Origin: Dyella amyloliquefaciens
GTDB taxonomy: Bacteria; Pseudomonadota; Gammaproteobacteria; Xanthomonadales; Rhodanobacteraceae
Assembly: GCF_004296575.1 (NCBI RefSeq)
Contig: NZ_SAYT01000003.1
Span: 248,001 to 312,000, forward strand
Length of the DNA stretch: 64,000 bases
Direction of reading: 5' to 3'
Shown: piece by piece, positions 8,954 to 19,186 of the stretch
How positions within the stretch are numbered: the first letter of the stretch is position 1
Layout of the letters: every line of letters begins with the position of its first letter
Made by a program: the position numbers and the translations under genes
The notes under the pieces: generated by a model
The model's input: the letters and a program-made list of their open reading frames with translations, nothing else
The model's database searches: none
Told to the model about the DNA's origin: nothing

Positions 8954-9516
8954 TCGAGGTCGGCTGGCAGCAAGCCATAGACCGCCGCATCCACCGGGGT
9001 TGACCCGATCACCAGCCGATGGCGGCCGATGCCTTCGAAGCGGGCGCCGGCTTTTTCCGCGCAGCGGCGGCTCGCCAGATTTTCCACGGCCGCGACAATC
9101 TCGATACGGCAAAGGCCCAGCGTGTCGAAGCCGAATGCCGCCAGCCGACGAACAGCACGCGGTGCCACGCTCCTCCCGTGGGCCCGTTCGCGCACCCAAT
9201 AGCCCAGGTTCGCGCTGCGTTGCTGTGTGTCGAAGCGGTTGAGCGCCACACCGCCAAGCAGCAACCCCTCGTCATTGAAGATGCCGAAGGCACAAGGCTC
9301 CCCGCCTTCGGAGGCATCCCTGCAACGCTGGATCCAGCCGACTGCATGCTCCCGGGTGTAACCGGCATGACACCAAGGCAGCCAGCGCCCAACGGTGGAA
9401 ATCGACTCGCGGGCGGCCTCGTACAACGCGTCCGCGTGCGACGGTTGCCACAGGCGGAGCTGCAGGCCAGGGGCTTCCAGTTGCAAGGTGACGGGCAGCG
9501 CCGAGAGGTCGTTCAT
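8917..9516 (-). CDS. GNAT acetyltransferase, RimJ/RimL type
   Basis: A 199-residue GNAT enzyme that transfers acetyl from acetyl-CoA to an amine, perhaps a protein N-terminus. The fold shows RLWQPSHADALYEAARES near the start, GGVALNRFDTQQRSANLGYW, the acetyl-CoA loop region (RERAHGRSVAPRAVRRLA) and the closing ENLASRRCAEKAGARFEG. The start is placed at the ATG at 9516; the open frame extends upstream but that part overlaps the folD start. Its 3' end overlaps moeB by 37 bp on the opposite strand. Substrate unknown. Confidence 0.83.
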   Translation of the reverse strand: MNDLSALPVTLQLEAPGLQLRLWQPSHADALYEAARESISTVGRWLPWCHAGYTREHAVGWIQRCRDASEGGEPCAFGIFNDEGLLLGGVALNRFDTQQRSANLGYWVRERAHGRSVAPRAVRRLAAFGFDTLGLCRIEIVAAVENLASRRCAEKAGARFEGIGRHRLVIGSTPVDAAVYGLLPADLDQPAEAQSSAMS

Positions 9517-9580
9517 GCGTTTGGTTTGTACGCGCAGGGGGGAGCCGGGATAATACGGCTCTTTGCAGCCAGGCCTGACC

Positions 9581-10447
9581 ATGACCGCACGCATCCTCGA
9601 CGGCAAACGCATTGCGCAGGAACTGATGGAGCGGATCGAGCGTCGCGTTGCCGAACGCAAGGGCAAAGGCCACGCGGAGCCGGGTCTGGCCGTGGTGCTG
9701 GTCGGCGATGACGCCGCCTCCTCGGTCTACGTACGCAACAAGCGCAAGGCCTGCCACCAGGTCGGTTTTCGCTCGTTCGATTTCGACCTGCCATCGAGCA
9801 CCTCGCAGGAAGAGCTGATCGCGCTGATCGACCGGCTCAACGCCGATCCCGCCGTACACGGCATCCTGGTGCAGTCGCCGCTGCCCGCTCACATCGACGA
9901 GGACGCACTGGTCGATCGCATCGATCCGGGCAAGGACGTGGATGGTTTCCAGGCGGTGAACGTCGGACGCCTCGCTCTGCGTCGTTTCGGCCTGCGCCCC
10001 TGCACGCCGCGTGGCGTGATGGCCTTGCTGGGCCACACCGATCGTCCCGTGCGCGGACAGCACGCCGTGGTGGTGGGCGTCTCCAATCACGTCGGTCGTC
10101 CACTCGCACTGGAGCTGCTGATCGCCGGTTGCACCACGACGTGCTGCCACAAGTTCACTCGCGACCTCGAGAGCTTCATCCGCCAGGCCGACATCGTCAT
10201 CGTTGCCGTCGGCAGGCCGGGTCTGGTCAAGGGCGAGTGGATCAAGCCGGGTGCGGTGGTGATCGACGTCGGCATCAATCGCCTGGAAGACGGCCGCCTG
10301 GTGGGTGACGTGGATTTTGCCGCCGCCGCCGAGCGCGCCAGCTGGATCACGCCGGTGCCGGGCGGCGTCGGCCCGATGACCGTGGCGACGCTGCTGGAAA
10401 ATACGCTGGAAGCCGCCGAAGCACGGGATGTGGAGCATCGCGGCTGA
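9581..10447 (+). CDS. folD: Bifunctional methylene-THF dehydrogenase / cyclohydrolase
   Basis: Interconverts 5,10-methylene-THF and 10-formyl-THF for purine and formyl-Met synthesis. The 288-residue protein has the catalytic [13 protein letters not shown] segment, [26 protein letters not shown] and the NADP-loop end [18 protein letters not shown]. The canonical VGxSxxVGxP serine is retained; residue N follows it where many homologues have R, a minor change. I start at the ATG at 9581 ([13 protein letters not shown]). The gene is 65 bp from the divergent GNAT gene. Confidence 0.96.
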   Translation: MTARILDGKRIAQELMERIERRVAERKGKGHAEPGLAVVLVGDDAASSVYVRNKRKACHQVGFRSFDFDLPSSTSQEELIALIDRLNADPAVHGILVQSPLPAHIDEDALVDRIDPGKDVDGFQAVNVGRLALRRFGLRPCTPRGVMALLGHTDRPVRGQHAVVVGVSNHVGRPLALELLIAGCTTTCCHKFTRDLESFIRQADIVIVAVGRPGLVKGEWIKPGAVVIDVGINRLEDGRLVGDVDFAAAAERASWITPVPGGVGPMTVATLLENTLEAAEARDVEHRG

Positions 10448-10473
10448 GCTGTCGACGTAACGGTCGCCGCCGG

Positions 10474-10598
10474 TTGTGGGAGCGCACCTTGTGCGCGACC
10501 GGGCGGGTCGATTGCCTTCGACGATGGCGCCCTCGCAGGCCTTGGGAGGGCCGGATTTTTCCGGACGTTGCTGTCGCGCACAGGGTGCGCTCGCACAA
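10474..10598. repeat. REP / inverted-REP pair (BIME-like) between folD and guaB
   Basis: The forward copy at 10474-10500 reads TTGTGGGA, then GCGCAC-CTT-GTGCGC, then GACC. The inverted copy at 10572-10598 reads on the minus strand GCGAGCGCACCCTGTGCGCG. Stem arms are conserved with the pair at 7595-7727 while the three-base loop varies (CCA, CTT, CCT), the signature of a hairpin under structural selection. It occupies half of the 243-bp gap, leaving about 90 bp for the guaB promoter. Confidence 0.75.
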
Positions 10599-10663
10599 GA
10601 GATGGGACGGGCGGCCTTTCCGTTCATGCGACGAGTAGCGAGCCTACGGCCTTCCGCGTATAA

Positions 10664-12148
<1,485 letters not shown>

Positions 12149-12220
12149 GGGTGAAGAGTGGCGCGGCCGATCCATCGTCAGCGCCTTCTCCCTTTACCCG
12201 CTGAGGTGACCTTGCAGCAT

Positions 12221-12303
12221 CGTCGTTCCAGCGAAAGCTGGAATCCAGCGCCTTCGATTTGGTGTGGAAAGGCACTGGATCCCGGCCTTCGCCGGGATGA
12301 CGG
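12221..12303. repeat. Inverted-repeat element in the guaB-guaA gap
   Basis: Two 32-bp arms (12221-12252 and 12271-12303) are imperfect inverted copies with cores TTCCAGCGAAAGCTGGAATC and GGATCCCGGCCTTCGCCGGG. This is the widespread proteobacterial family whose chance translation gives the peptide [10 protein letters not shown], and on the other strand [10 protein letters not shown]. It is probably non-autonomous. An open frame running from 12264 into guaA is created by it and is not a real extension. Confidence 0.8.
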
Positions 12304-12377
12304 TGAGGAAGATTTTCACGGGTCGGGCGCTCCAGCGTTCCGACCCTTCTCATTTTCGACTCCGGACGTTCGCCGTC

Positions 12378-13958
12378 ATGACCGACATCCATAGCGACAA
12401 AATCCTCATCCTCGATTTCGGCGCGCAGTACACCCAGCTGATCGCCCGCCGCGTGCGCGAGATCGGCGTCTACTGCGAGATCTGGGCGTGGGATCACGAC
12501 CCGGCCGAGATCGCCGCGTACGGCGCCAAGGGCATCATCCTGTCCGGCGGCCCGGAGTCGACCACGCTGCCCGGCGCACCCGCGGCGCCGCAGGAAGTGT
12601 TCGATGCAGGCCTGCCGATCCTTGGCATCTGCTACGGCATGCAGACCCTGGCCGCGCAGCTGGGCGGTGCCACCGAGGCCGCCAACGCGCGCGAGTTTGG
12701 TCATGCGGAAGTGGACATCGTCGCCAAGAGTCGCCTGTTCGCGGACCTCAGCGACCACGACAGTGCGCATCGCCTGGACGTCTGGATGAGCCATGGCGAC
12801 CACGTGTCCAAGGCGCCGCCGGGTTTCGTCATCACCGGGTCCACCGATCGCATCCCGGTCGCGGTGATGGAAAACGAGGACAAGCGCTGGTACGGCGTGC
12901 AGTTCCATCCGGAAGTGACCCATACCAAGCAGGGCACCAACCTGCTCAAGCGTTTCGTCACGGAAATCTGCGGCTGCCAGACGTTGTGGACCGCCGCGCA
13001 CATCATCGAGGACCAGATTTCCCGCGTGCGCGAGCAGGTCGGCAACGACCACGTGCTGCTGGGCCTCTCCGGCGGCGTGGATTCCTCCGTGGTGGCCGCG
13101 CTGCTGCACCGGGCCATCGGTGACCAGCTGACCTGCGTGTTCGTCGACACGGGCCTACTGCGCTGGCAGGAAGGCGACCAAGTGATGGCCACCATGGCCG
13201 AGCACATGGGCGTGAAGGTGATCCGCGTGAACGCCGCCGAGCGCTACTTCAGCGCGCTGGAAGGCGTGGCGGACCCGGAAGCCAAGCGCAAGATCATCGG
13301 CCGCCTGTTCGTGGAGATCTTCGACGAGGAGTCGGCCAAGGTCACCAACGCCGGCCATGGCCAGGTGAAGTGGCTGGCCCAGGGCACCATCTATCCCGAC
13401 GTGATCGAGTCGGCCGGCAGCAAGACCGGCAAGGCGCACGTCATCAAGAGCCACCACAACGTGGGCGGCCTGCCGGAGCACATGAAGCTCAAGCTGGTCG
13501 AGCCGCTGCGTGAGCTGTTCAAGGACGAGGTGCGCCGCATCGGCGTGGAACTTGGCCTGCCGCGCGCGATGGTCTACCGCCATCCGTTCCCGGGCCCCGG
13601 CCTGGGCGTGCGCATCCTGGGCGAGGTGAAGCCGGAGTACGCCGAGCTGCTCGCTCGCGCCGATGCGATCTTCATCGAAGAGTTGCGCGCCTGGGAGCTG
13701 TACGACAAGACCAGCCAGGCCTTCGCCGTGTTCCTGCCGGTGAAATCGGTGGGCGTGGTGGGCGATGCCCGTGCCTACGAGTGGGTGATCGCGCTGCGTG
13801 CCGTGGAGACCATCGACTTCATGACGGCGCATTGGGCGCACTTGCCGTACGACTTCCTTGGCAAGGTTTCCAATCGCATTATCAATGAGTTGCGCGGTGT
13901 TTCTCGTGTCGTTTATGACATCAGTGGCAAGCCGCCCGCAACCATTGAGTGGGAGTGA
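12378..13958 (+). CDS. guaA: GMP synthase (glutamine-hydrolysing)
   Basis: Aminates XMP to GMP. The 526-residue protein has the class I amidotransferase domain with the cysteine in [12 protein letters not shown] (about C84) and the His-Glu pair in [11 protein letters not shown], then the ATP pyrophosphatase P-loop [15 protein letters not shown] (about residue 229) and the dimerisation domain ending [10 protein letters not shown] start at the ATG at 12378 ([19 protein letters not shown]). The 38 upstream in-frame codons come from the inverted repeat. Confidence 0.97.
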   Translation: MTDIHSDKILILDFGAQYTQLIARRVREIGVYCEIWAWDHDPAEIAAYGAKGIILSGGPESTTLPGAPAAPQEVFDAGLPILGICYGMQTLAAQLGGATEAANAREFGHAEVDIVAKSRLFADLSDHDSAHRLDVWMSHGDHVSKAPPGFVITGSTDRIPVAVMENEDKRWYGVQFHPEVTHTKQGTNLLKRFVTEICGCQTLWTAAHIIEDQISRVREQVGNDHVLLGLSGGVDSSVVAALLHRAIGDQLTCVFVDTGLLRWQEGDQVMATMAEHMGVKVIRVNAAERYFSALEGVADPEAKRKIIGRLFVEIFDEESAKVTNAGHGQVKWLAQGTIYPDVIESAGSKTGKAHVIKSHHNVGGLPEHMKLKLVEPLRELFKDEVRRIGVELGLPRAMVYRHPFPGPGLGVRILGEVKPEYAELLARADAIFIEELRAWELYDKTSQAFAVFLPVKSVGVVGDARAYEWVIALRAVETIDFMTAHWAHLPYDFLGKVSNRIINELRGVSRVVYDISGKPPATIEWE

Positions 13959-14018
13959 CTTAGCACTGTTTCACCTCGTTTCGTGGTGGACCTTACAAGC
14001 AGGCGAGTGCTCTCTTGA

Positions 14019-14267
14019 TTCGATGTAGCCAAAGATCCTGACGTGCTGGGTTTCGATCGCACGTTGGGTTGGCGGTATGTGGCAGACGAATGGGGTGGGG
14101 TATCGGTGTTCCACGTCCAAGGCCCGACAGCAGGTCTGCTCACGACGGGCATGCCGGGCCCCAATGCAAACGTCGCGCCTATCGATATGACGACCCCTCG
14201 GGCGTACTTGCCACCCACGTCACTGGCGGGTGAACCCATGCTGCGGATCACTGATCCTCAACGGTGA
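14019..14267 (+). pseudogene. 3' remnant of a YncE-like beta-propeller gene
   Basis: An open frame of 82 codons begins after a stop at 14016, and its first possible start (GTG, 14043) lies mid-domain. It reads DVAKDPDVLGFDRTLGWRYV and later PGPNANVAPIDMTTPRAYLP and GEPMLRI. I recognise the closing blades of YncE-type propellers, where the usual pattern is D-V-x-x-x-P-D-V-L-x-F-D ... Y-V-A ... P-N-A-H-x-V-A-V-D ... Y-x-P-L ... P-V-L-R-I. Everything upstream of that is missing, so this is read as a truncated, non-functional fragment. The rest of the 444-bp gap (13959-14018 and 14268-14402) shows nothing I can name. Confidence 0.5.
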
Positions 14268-14402
14268 ATCAGCCAAGGCACCGCTATGGCGTCGGCTCGG
14301 TTTTTCGACCTTGCTGAAAAGTAGAGATGGGGTCGCTGCGCCGAGGTCTGGATGGGCAGGGTTCGGTGCACGACGCGTTCCGACAACTTAGGCGAGTGTG
14401 GC

Positions 14403-15878
14403 TCAGACGGCAGTCGAGTCCGCCGGATCGGGCGCCGGCAGCCCTTCGGCCTGGTTAGCCAGCGGCGCCTGCTGACGGGCGCCACGCCGGTAAAACACCA
14501 GGCCGATGGCGATCAACAGCACCGAACCGCCGACCACCTTGCCCAGGAACAAGGCCGGCTGGCTGTGCTCGGGCGGAACCATCGAGGTGAGGATGGCCAG
14601 GCTGACCACCGCAAAGCCGCACAGCCCGGCCAGCCACGCGAGCAGCGTGGCCGCCCGCGAATGGCGCCGCCAGGCCGCCTGCCTGGTGGCACGGTGGCGC
14701 AGCAGCGGGTAGGCCAACAGGATGTAGCACAGCGGCAGTAGTGACAGGACCGCGGTCATGTCGATCAGGATGACGTAGGCGTCGTGGATATTGGAGCCTG
14801 ACAGCGCCATCGCCAGCACCAGCGACGTCAGCACGCCCTGCACCAGCAGGGCGACGTGGGGCGTGCCAAAGCGGGGATGCAGTCGGCCCAGTGCCTGGGG
14901 CAGGAAACGATCCACGCCCACGACGAAGGGAAGCCGCGCGGTCGCCGTCACCCAGGCGGCGATGGAGCCGACCGTGCCCAGCGCCACGAGGCCCGCGGTG
15001 AGCTGGCCGAACCGGGGCAGCCCGAGCCGCTCGCCAATGGCCGTCAGCGCCTGCGGAATGCCGGCGATGATGTCGATGGTCGAGGCGGGCAGGGCGACCA
15101 GTAGCGAAGCGGTGCCGGCAATGTAGATGGCGGCGATGACCACGCAGGAAATCAGCGTCGCACGTGGAACCTGCCGTGCCGGGTCCTTGATCTCCCCGCC
15201 CATGATGAGCCCGAGCTCCAGCCCCTGGAAGGCGAGCGCGATGGTGGCCAGGGTCGAGAAGGTCGACAGCTTGCCGAAGTCAGGGAGCAACCTGGTGGCG
15301 GTGATGGTGGCGGCGCCATCGTAGCGGTACGCCGCCAGTGCACCGGCTGCCAGGATGATGATCGCCGCGGTCCAGGTTGCGATGCCGCCGATGTTCTGCA
15401 GCCATTTGGCGCGTTCGAGTCCGACCACGCCGAACGCGGTGGTAATCCACAGCACGACCAGGCCATACAGCAGGTTGTAACTGTTGTCGTGGGCGTGGCC
15501 CACCCAGTGCTCGCCGCCGACGTGCAGGAAGATGCCTGCGCTGAAGAGCAGTGCGGCGGGAAAATAAGCGAGATTGGAGACCCAGTAGGTCCATCCCGCG
15601 ATGAAGCCGTGCATCTCGCCGAACGCGGTCTTCGACCACAGGTAGAGGCCGCCTTCGCCTGGTACCCGCGCACTCAGGTCGAGCACGGCCAGGGCCAGCG
15701 GTATGAAGAAGCCGACCAGGCCCAGCACCCACAGGGTCAGGCTGGACGGTCCGATCTGCGCCGCCAGCGAGAGCCAGCGCAGGGCGACGATGGCTGCGAT
15801 GTTGAACAGCACCAGGTCCCAGGTGCCCAGGACGCGGCGCAAACGTGGTGTGGCTTGCTCACTCGGCGAGGTGGCCAT
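14403..15878 (-). CDS. APC-family amino-acid permease
   Basis: A 491-residue inner-membrane transporter with about 12 hydrophobic helices. The first helix region (GTWDLVLFNIAAIVALRWLS) and the following PGEGGLYLWSKTAFG match APC antiporter-type carriers. It probably moves an amino acid or amine, perhaps by exchange. It lies 72 bp after the GH42 gene on the same strand, so the two are likely one transcript. In that context a plausible cargo is the amino acid freed from its sugar, hydroxylysine; this is inference only. Confidence 0.85.
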   Translation of the reverse strand: MATSPSEQATPRLRRVLGTWDLVLFNIAAIVALRWLSLAAQIGPSSLTLWVLGLVGFFIPLALAVLDLSARVPGEGGLYLWSKTAFGEMHGFIAGWTYWVSNLAYFPAALLFSAGIFLHVGGEHWVGHAHDNSYNLLYGLVVLWITTAFGVVGLERAKWLQNIGGIATWTAAIIILAAGALAAYRYDGAATITATRLLPDFGKLSTFSTLATIALAFQGLELGLIMGGEIKDPARQVPRATLISCVVIAAIYIAGTASLLVALPASTIDIIAGIPQALTAIGERLGLPRFGQLTAGLVALGTVGSIAAWVTATARLPFVVGVDRFLPQALGRLHPRFGTPHVALLVQGVLTSLVLAMALSGSNIHDAYVILIDMTAVLSLLPLCYILLAYPLLRHRATRQAAWRRHSRAATLLAWLAGLCGFAVVSLAILTSMVPPEHSQPALFLGKVVGGSVLLIAIGLVFYRRGARQQAPLANQAEGLPAPDPADSTAV

Positions 15879-15950
15879 GCCTTTTGCAGCTCCATCGCAT
15901 CGAAACGGGTGGTTCGCCGGCCTCCCGGTGGTGGCCGGCGCTGCTCAGGG

Positions 15951-18083
15951 TCAGGCAGAGGGTTCTTTCCACACCAGAACCTGCGCCGGCGCGAGTGGCG
16001 CCTTTCCATGCACGATGGTCGACGCGGCGGGCAGGGCGGGACCGAACGGCTGCGGGTTGTAATTCACCATGAAGTAGTAGCCGCCGCGCCAGTCGATGAA
16101 GACGCCCTTGGGCAGGTCTTCGATCGCCACGCCGGCACGCTGGTAGACGCTGCGTACAACCTCGCGTTCCAGCTCGCCGTCGTCGGTGGACACACCGATC
16201 ATGGTCACCGTGCCCTTGCCGAGGCGGCGGGTCGTGGCCGCGGCCTTGCCCGCGTAATAGTGGTCGGCGTAGGTGGCCAGCACTTCGGTGCCGGCGCGCG
16301 GCGCGAGGATGTCAGCCCAGCGATGCCAGTCATGCGTCTGGCCCGCCACGCTTGCCTGTGCCTTGGCGCTGGGCGGAAGCATGTCGAAGCCCTCCACGTC
16401 GGCGCCGATCAGGTCGAGGATGGGCGCAGCCCACGGGCCTTCATGGAAATGGCCGAGCGCATTCTTCTGGCCGCTGCGGCTGGTGAGGATCAGGTGGCCA
16501 CCCTGTTCCACATAACGGCGCCATTTCTGGACCAGCGCATCGCTCACCATCTGGTAGGCCGGCGCGATCAGGAAAGGATAGCGACTGAAGTCGTCGCCCT
16601 CGGCGATGAAGTCCATCGGCGCGCCGGTGCTCTTGACCGCCAGCGTGTAGCCATTGCGGTACGACCAGCTGTTCCACTCGGTGGTCTGCGGCTGGATCTC
16701 CAGATCCCAGAACACGTCGTGGCTCCACAGGTAGCCGGTGTAGCGCGCTGCCAACTTCGCCGGCAGCTTCGCCTTGGCGTCGAGCTTGCCTTCCAGCGAC
16801 TGGATCTCGTGCAAGGTGTCGACGAATTCGCGGCCGGTGCGCGAGAGCGTCGTGCCGTCGGTGCCGACGATGCCTTCGTGGTACATCTCGCTGCCGCGCA
16901 GCGGGTGGCGATAGCGGTAGGTGCTGAGCAGCGAGGCGCCCGAGGCGAACGCGTGCCACATCCACATGCCGACCGCGCCGGGCATCGGCTGCGGATTGAT
17001 CCCGCCCCAGTTGACCTGGCCCGGCTGCAGCTCCATCACGCCGAAGGTGCCGGTGATCGGGCGGTAGTACGCCGCCGCTTCCATCAGGTTGGCCGGTTTG
17101 CCGATCGCGTAGCTGTCACCACCGAGGACGTTGGTGCCTGCCACCGGATAAAGCGTGAAGGTGTTGAAGTCCAGGCCATGGCTGCGGCGCGGGTCGGTGG
17201 CCGTGCTGACATTGGTGTAATTGGTGGTCACCCACTGCGCGGGCTCGGCGTACTTCTTGATGATGGCCGCCTGCGCGTCGAGGAAGCTCGCGGTGGTGTC
17301 GGCCTGGAAGCGCGCGAGATCAAGCAGGGCATGCGGGCTGAGCTTGTCCTCGGCCGCCAGCGTGGCATTGGGTATCAGCACCTGGTCGAAGCTGGTGTAG
17401 CGGCTGCTCCAGAACGAACCGCCCCAGGCTGCGTTCATCGCGTCGATGCTGCCGTAGCGCTTCTGCAGCCAGCGGCGAAAAGCGGAGCGCGCGCTGTCGC
17501 TGTAGTCGGCAAAGCTGCCGGGCTCGTTGTCTACCTGCCAGCCCCATACCCGGCGGTCATGGCCATAGTGCTGCGCCATGGCAGTCACGAGGCGAGTGAC
17601 GAAGGCCTGGTACTTCGCATCGGACAGGGACACTTCGGCGCGAATGCCGTGTTCGTGGCGTTGCCCGTGCTCGTCGACCCGATAGACCTCGGGATAGTGT
17701 TCACCCATCCAGCTCGGCGGTGCGGCCGAGGGCGTGCCGAGGATGACGCGCAGTCCAGCCTTGTCGGCCAGGTCGATGGCGTGGTCGAGCCAGCTGAAGT
17801 CGAAGCGACCTTCCTCAGGCTCGAGGTAGGTCCAGCTGAATTCCGCCATGTGGGTGAAGTTGAAACCCAGCTTGGCGATGCTGTTCAAGTCGCGCTGCCA
17901 CTGTTCGCGCGGCCACTGTTCCGGGTAATAGAACACGCCGAAGCTCATCGCTTCGGACTGGTGCAGAAGGGCGGCACCCTGTGCCTTGGTTGCAGGCGCG
18001 TCCGAGGCATGGATCGGAGAGGCGCAGGCGCTCGCGATCATCAATGCGGCAGTCAATGCCGTCACGAGCAATGGCCGGAACAT
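15951..18083 (-). CDS. Secreted GH42 beta-galactosidase
   Basis: Cleaves terminal beta-galactosides. The 710-residue protein starts with a signal sequence whose cleavage region contains IASACASPIHA, so it is either a lipoprotein (C20) or a periplasmic protein. The catalytic barrel begins FGVFYYPEQWPREQWQRD. The acid/base glutamate is in WQVDNEPG (about E187) and the nucleophile in GVMELQPGQVNWGG (about E351), both conserved for GH42. A trimerisation-like domain and beta C-terminal domain follow. It is divergent from the kinase gene and upstream of the APC permease. Confidence 0.9.
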   Translation of the reverse strand: MFRPLLVTALTAALMIASACASPIHASDAPATKAQGAALLHQSEAMSFGVFYYPEQWPREQWQRDLNSIAKLGFNFTHMAEFSWTYLEPEEGRFDFSWLDHAIDLADKAGLRVILGTPSAAPPSWMGEHYPEVYRVDEHGQRHEHGIRAEVSLSDAKYQAFVTRLVTAMAQHYGHDRRVWGWQVDNEPGSFADYSDSARSAFRRWLQKRYGSIDAMNAAWGGSFWSSRYTSFDQVLIPNATLAAEDKLSPHALLDLARFQADTTASFLDAQAAIIKKYAEPAQWVTTNYTNVSTATDPRRSHGLDFNTFTLYPVAGTNVLGGDSYAIGKPANLMEAAAYYRPITGTFGVMELQPGQVNWGGINPQPMPGAVGMWMWHAFASGASLLSTYRYRHPLRGSEMYHEGIVGTDGTTLSRTGREFVDTLHEIQSLEGKLDAKAKLPAKLAARYTGYLWSHDVFWDLEIQPQTTEWNSWSYRNGYTLAVKSTGAPMDFIAEGDDFSRYPFLIAPAYQMVSDALVQKWRRYVEQGGHLILTSRSGQKNALGHFHEGPWAAPILDLIGADVEGFDMLPPSAKAQASVAGQTHDWHRWADILAPRAGTEVLATYADHYYAGKAAATTRRLGKGTVTMIGVSTDDGELEREVVRSVYQRAGVAIEDLPKGVFIDWRGGYYFMVNYNPQPFGPALPAASTIVHGKAPLAPAQVLVWKEPSA

Positions 18084-18163
18084 GGATGCGCCTCTGGTCA
18101 GATTGAATTGTCAAATTATACTACTATTGGATCAGTCGCAACGCCCGGTGGACAGGCCATCCG
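18084..18163. promoter_or_regulatory. Divergent promoter between GH42 and kinase genes
   Basis: The 80-bp gap is AT-rich against its surroundings. Read on the minus strand, 18120-18115 is a perfect TATAAT for the GH42 gene, with a weak -35 (TTGCGA, 15-bp spacer). A TTGA-N4-TCAA dyad at 18103-18114 lies just downstream of that -10. It includes TTGTC, the half-site of the palindrome in the TonB-receptor promoter at 21636-21646. Confidence 0.5.
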
Positions 18164-19186
18164 ATGGACATACTTACCGCAGACGCCGCCCTGGTGCTCG
18201 CACGACGTCATTGGAATATCCGCGGCGAGATCGAAGCGCTGCCCTCCTATGCCGACCAGAATTTCCGCATCCGCGGCGAGGATGGCGACTACGTGCTCAA
18301 GGTCGCGCATCCGTCGTGGTCGCGCGCGGACATCGAACTGGAAAACCAGGCGATGATCACCCTGGCTGCGCGCGAGCCCGGCCTCGGTGTGCCACGCGTG
18401 CAGATGGCCGAAGGTGGCGAGCACCTGTTGGCGCTGCCTGTCGATGGTCAATCGTGTCTGGTGCGCATGCTCAGCTACGTGCCTGGCGCGACCTATGCGG
18501 AATCGATCGATGCGCTCGATGCGTCGCAGCGCTCGGTCCTGCATGCGAGTCTTGGCCAGGCCGTGGGTCGCCTCACCCGGGGACTGCGCGACTTCGAGCA
18601 CCCGGCGGCTGATCGCCAGCACGACTGGAACCTGATGCGGCTGCCGACCCTGATGTCGGAGCTGCGCCATATCAGCGACACGTCCCTGCATGACATCGTG
18701 GACCAGCATGCGGGCGCGTTCTGCGCGGCCTTGCCGCAATGGCGTGCCGAGCTGCCGGTGACGGTGCTGCATAACGACGCCAATGACCTGAACGTAATCG
18801 TCGCTGACGCCAACGGTGGCGGAAAGCAGGTCGGCGCCGTGATCGACTTCGGCGACATGTGCACCAGCTTCCGGCTCGCCGACCTGGCCATTGCGTGCAC
18901 CTATGCCATGCAGCACGAAGCCGACCCCGTTGCCTGCGCACAGCGCATCGTTGGTGGCTACCTGGCCGAACTGCCGCTGCGCCGGGCCGAGCTGGAGCAA
19001 TTGCACGGCTTCATCCTGGCGCGGCTGTGCCATAGCGTGCTGATGGCGACGCGTTCGCACCGGGAGCAGCCCGACAATCCCTTTGTCCTGGTATCCCAGC
19101 AAGGCGTGCGCGAGCTGCTACGGCAGCTCGCCGGCACCGAGCGTGATGTCATCGTTCGCCCCTTCCTCGAGGTGCACCATGATTGA
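18164..19186 (+). CDS. Hydroxylysine-kinase-like APH-family kinase
   Basis: An aminoglycoside-phosphotransferase-fold kinase of 340 residues. Family features are [20 protein letters not shown] (ATP-binding lobe), [11 protein letters not shown], the catalytic loop [13 protein letters not shown] and the metal-binding [17 protein letters not shown]. From memory these align closely with human HYKK, the GTP-dependent 5-hydroxylysine kinase, including the late [16 protein letters not shown]. Its stop overlaps the phospho-lyase start by eight bases. In animals HYKK product goes to exactly such a lyase. Ethanolamine or another amino alcohol remains possible. Confidence 0.8.
   Translation: MDILTADAALVLARRHWNIRGEIEALPSYADQNFRIRGEDGDYVLKVAHPSWSRADIELENQAMITLAAREPGLGVPRVQMAEGGEHLLALPVDGQSCLVRMLSYVPGATYAESIDALDASQRSVLHASLGQAVGRLTRGLRDFEHPAADRQHDWNLMRLPTLMSELRHISDTSLHDIVDQHAGAFCAALPQWRAELPVTVLHNDANDLNVIVADANGGGKQVGAVIDFGDMCTSFRLADLAIACTYAMQHEADPVACAQRIVGGYLAELPLRRAELEQLHGFILARLCHSVLMATRSHREQPDNPFVLVSQQGVRELLRQLAGTERDVIVRPFLEVHHD

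Noticed and set aside
15489-18356. A 955-codon plus-strand frame across the GH42 gene
   Set aside because: Antisense to a clear GH42 glycosidase, crosses two gene boundaries and shows no domain.
18164-19186. Kinase as an aminoglycoside resistance gene
   Set aside because: The fold is shared, but the sequence matches hydroxylysine kinases and the gene overlaps a phospho-lyase gene.
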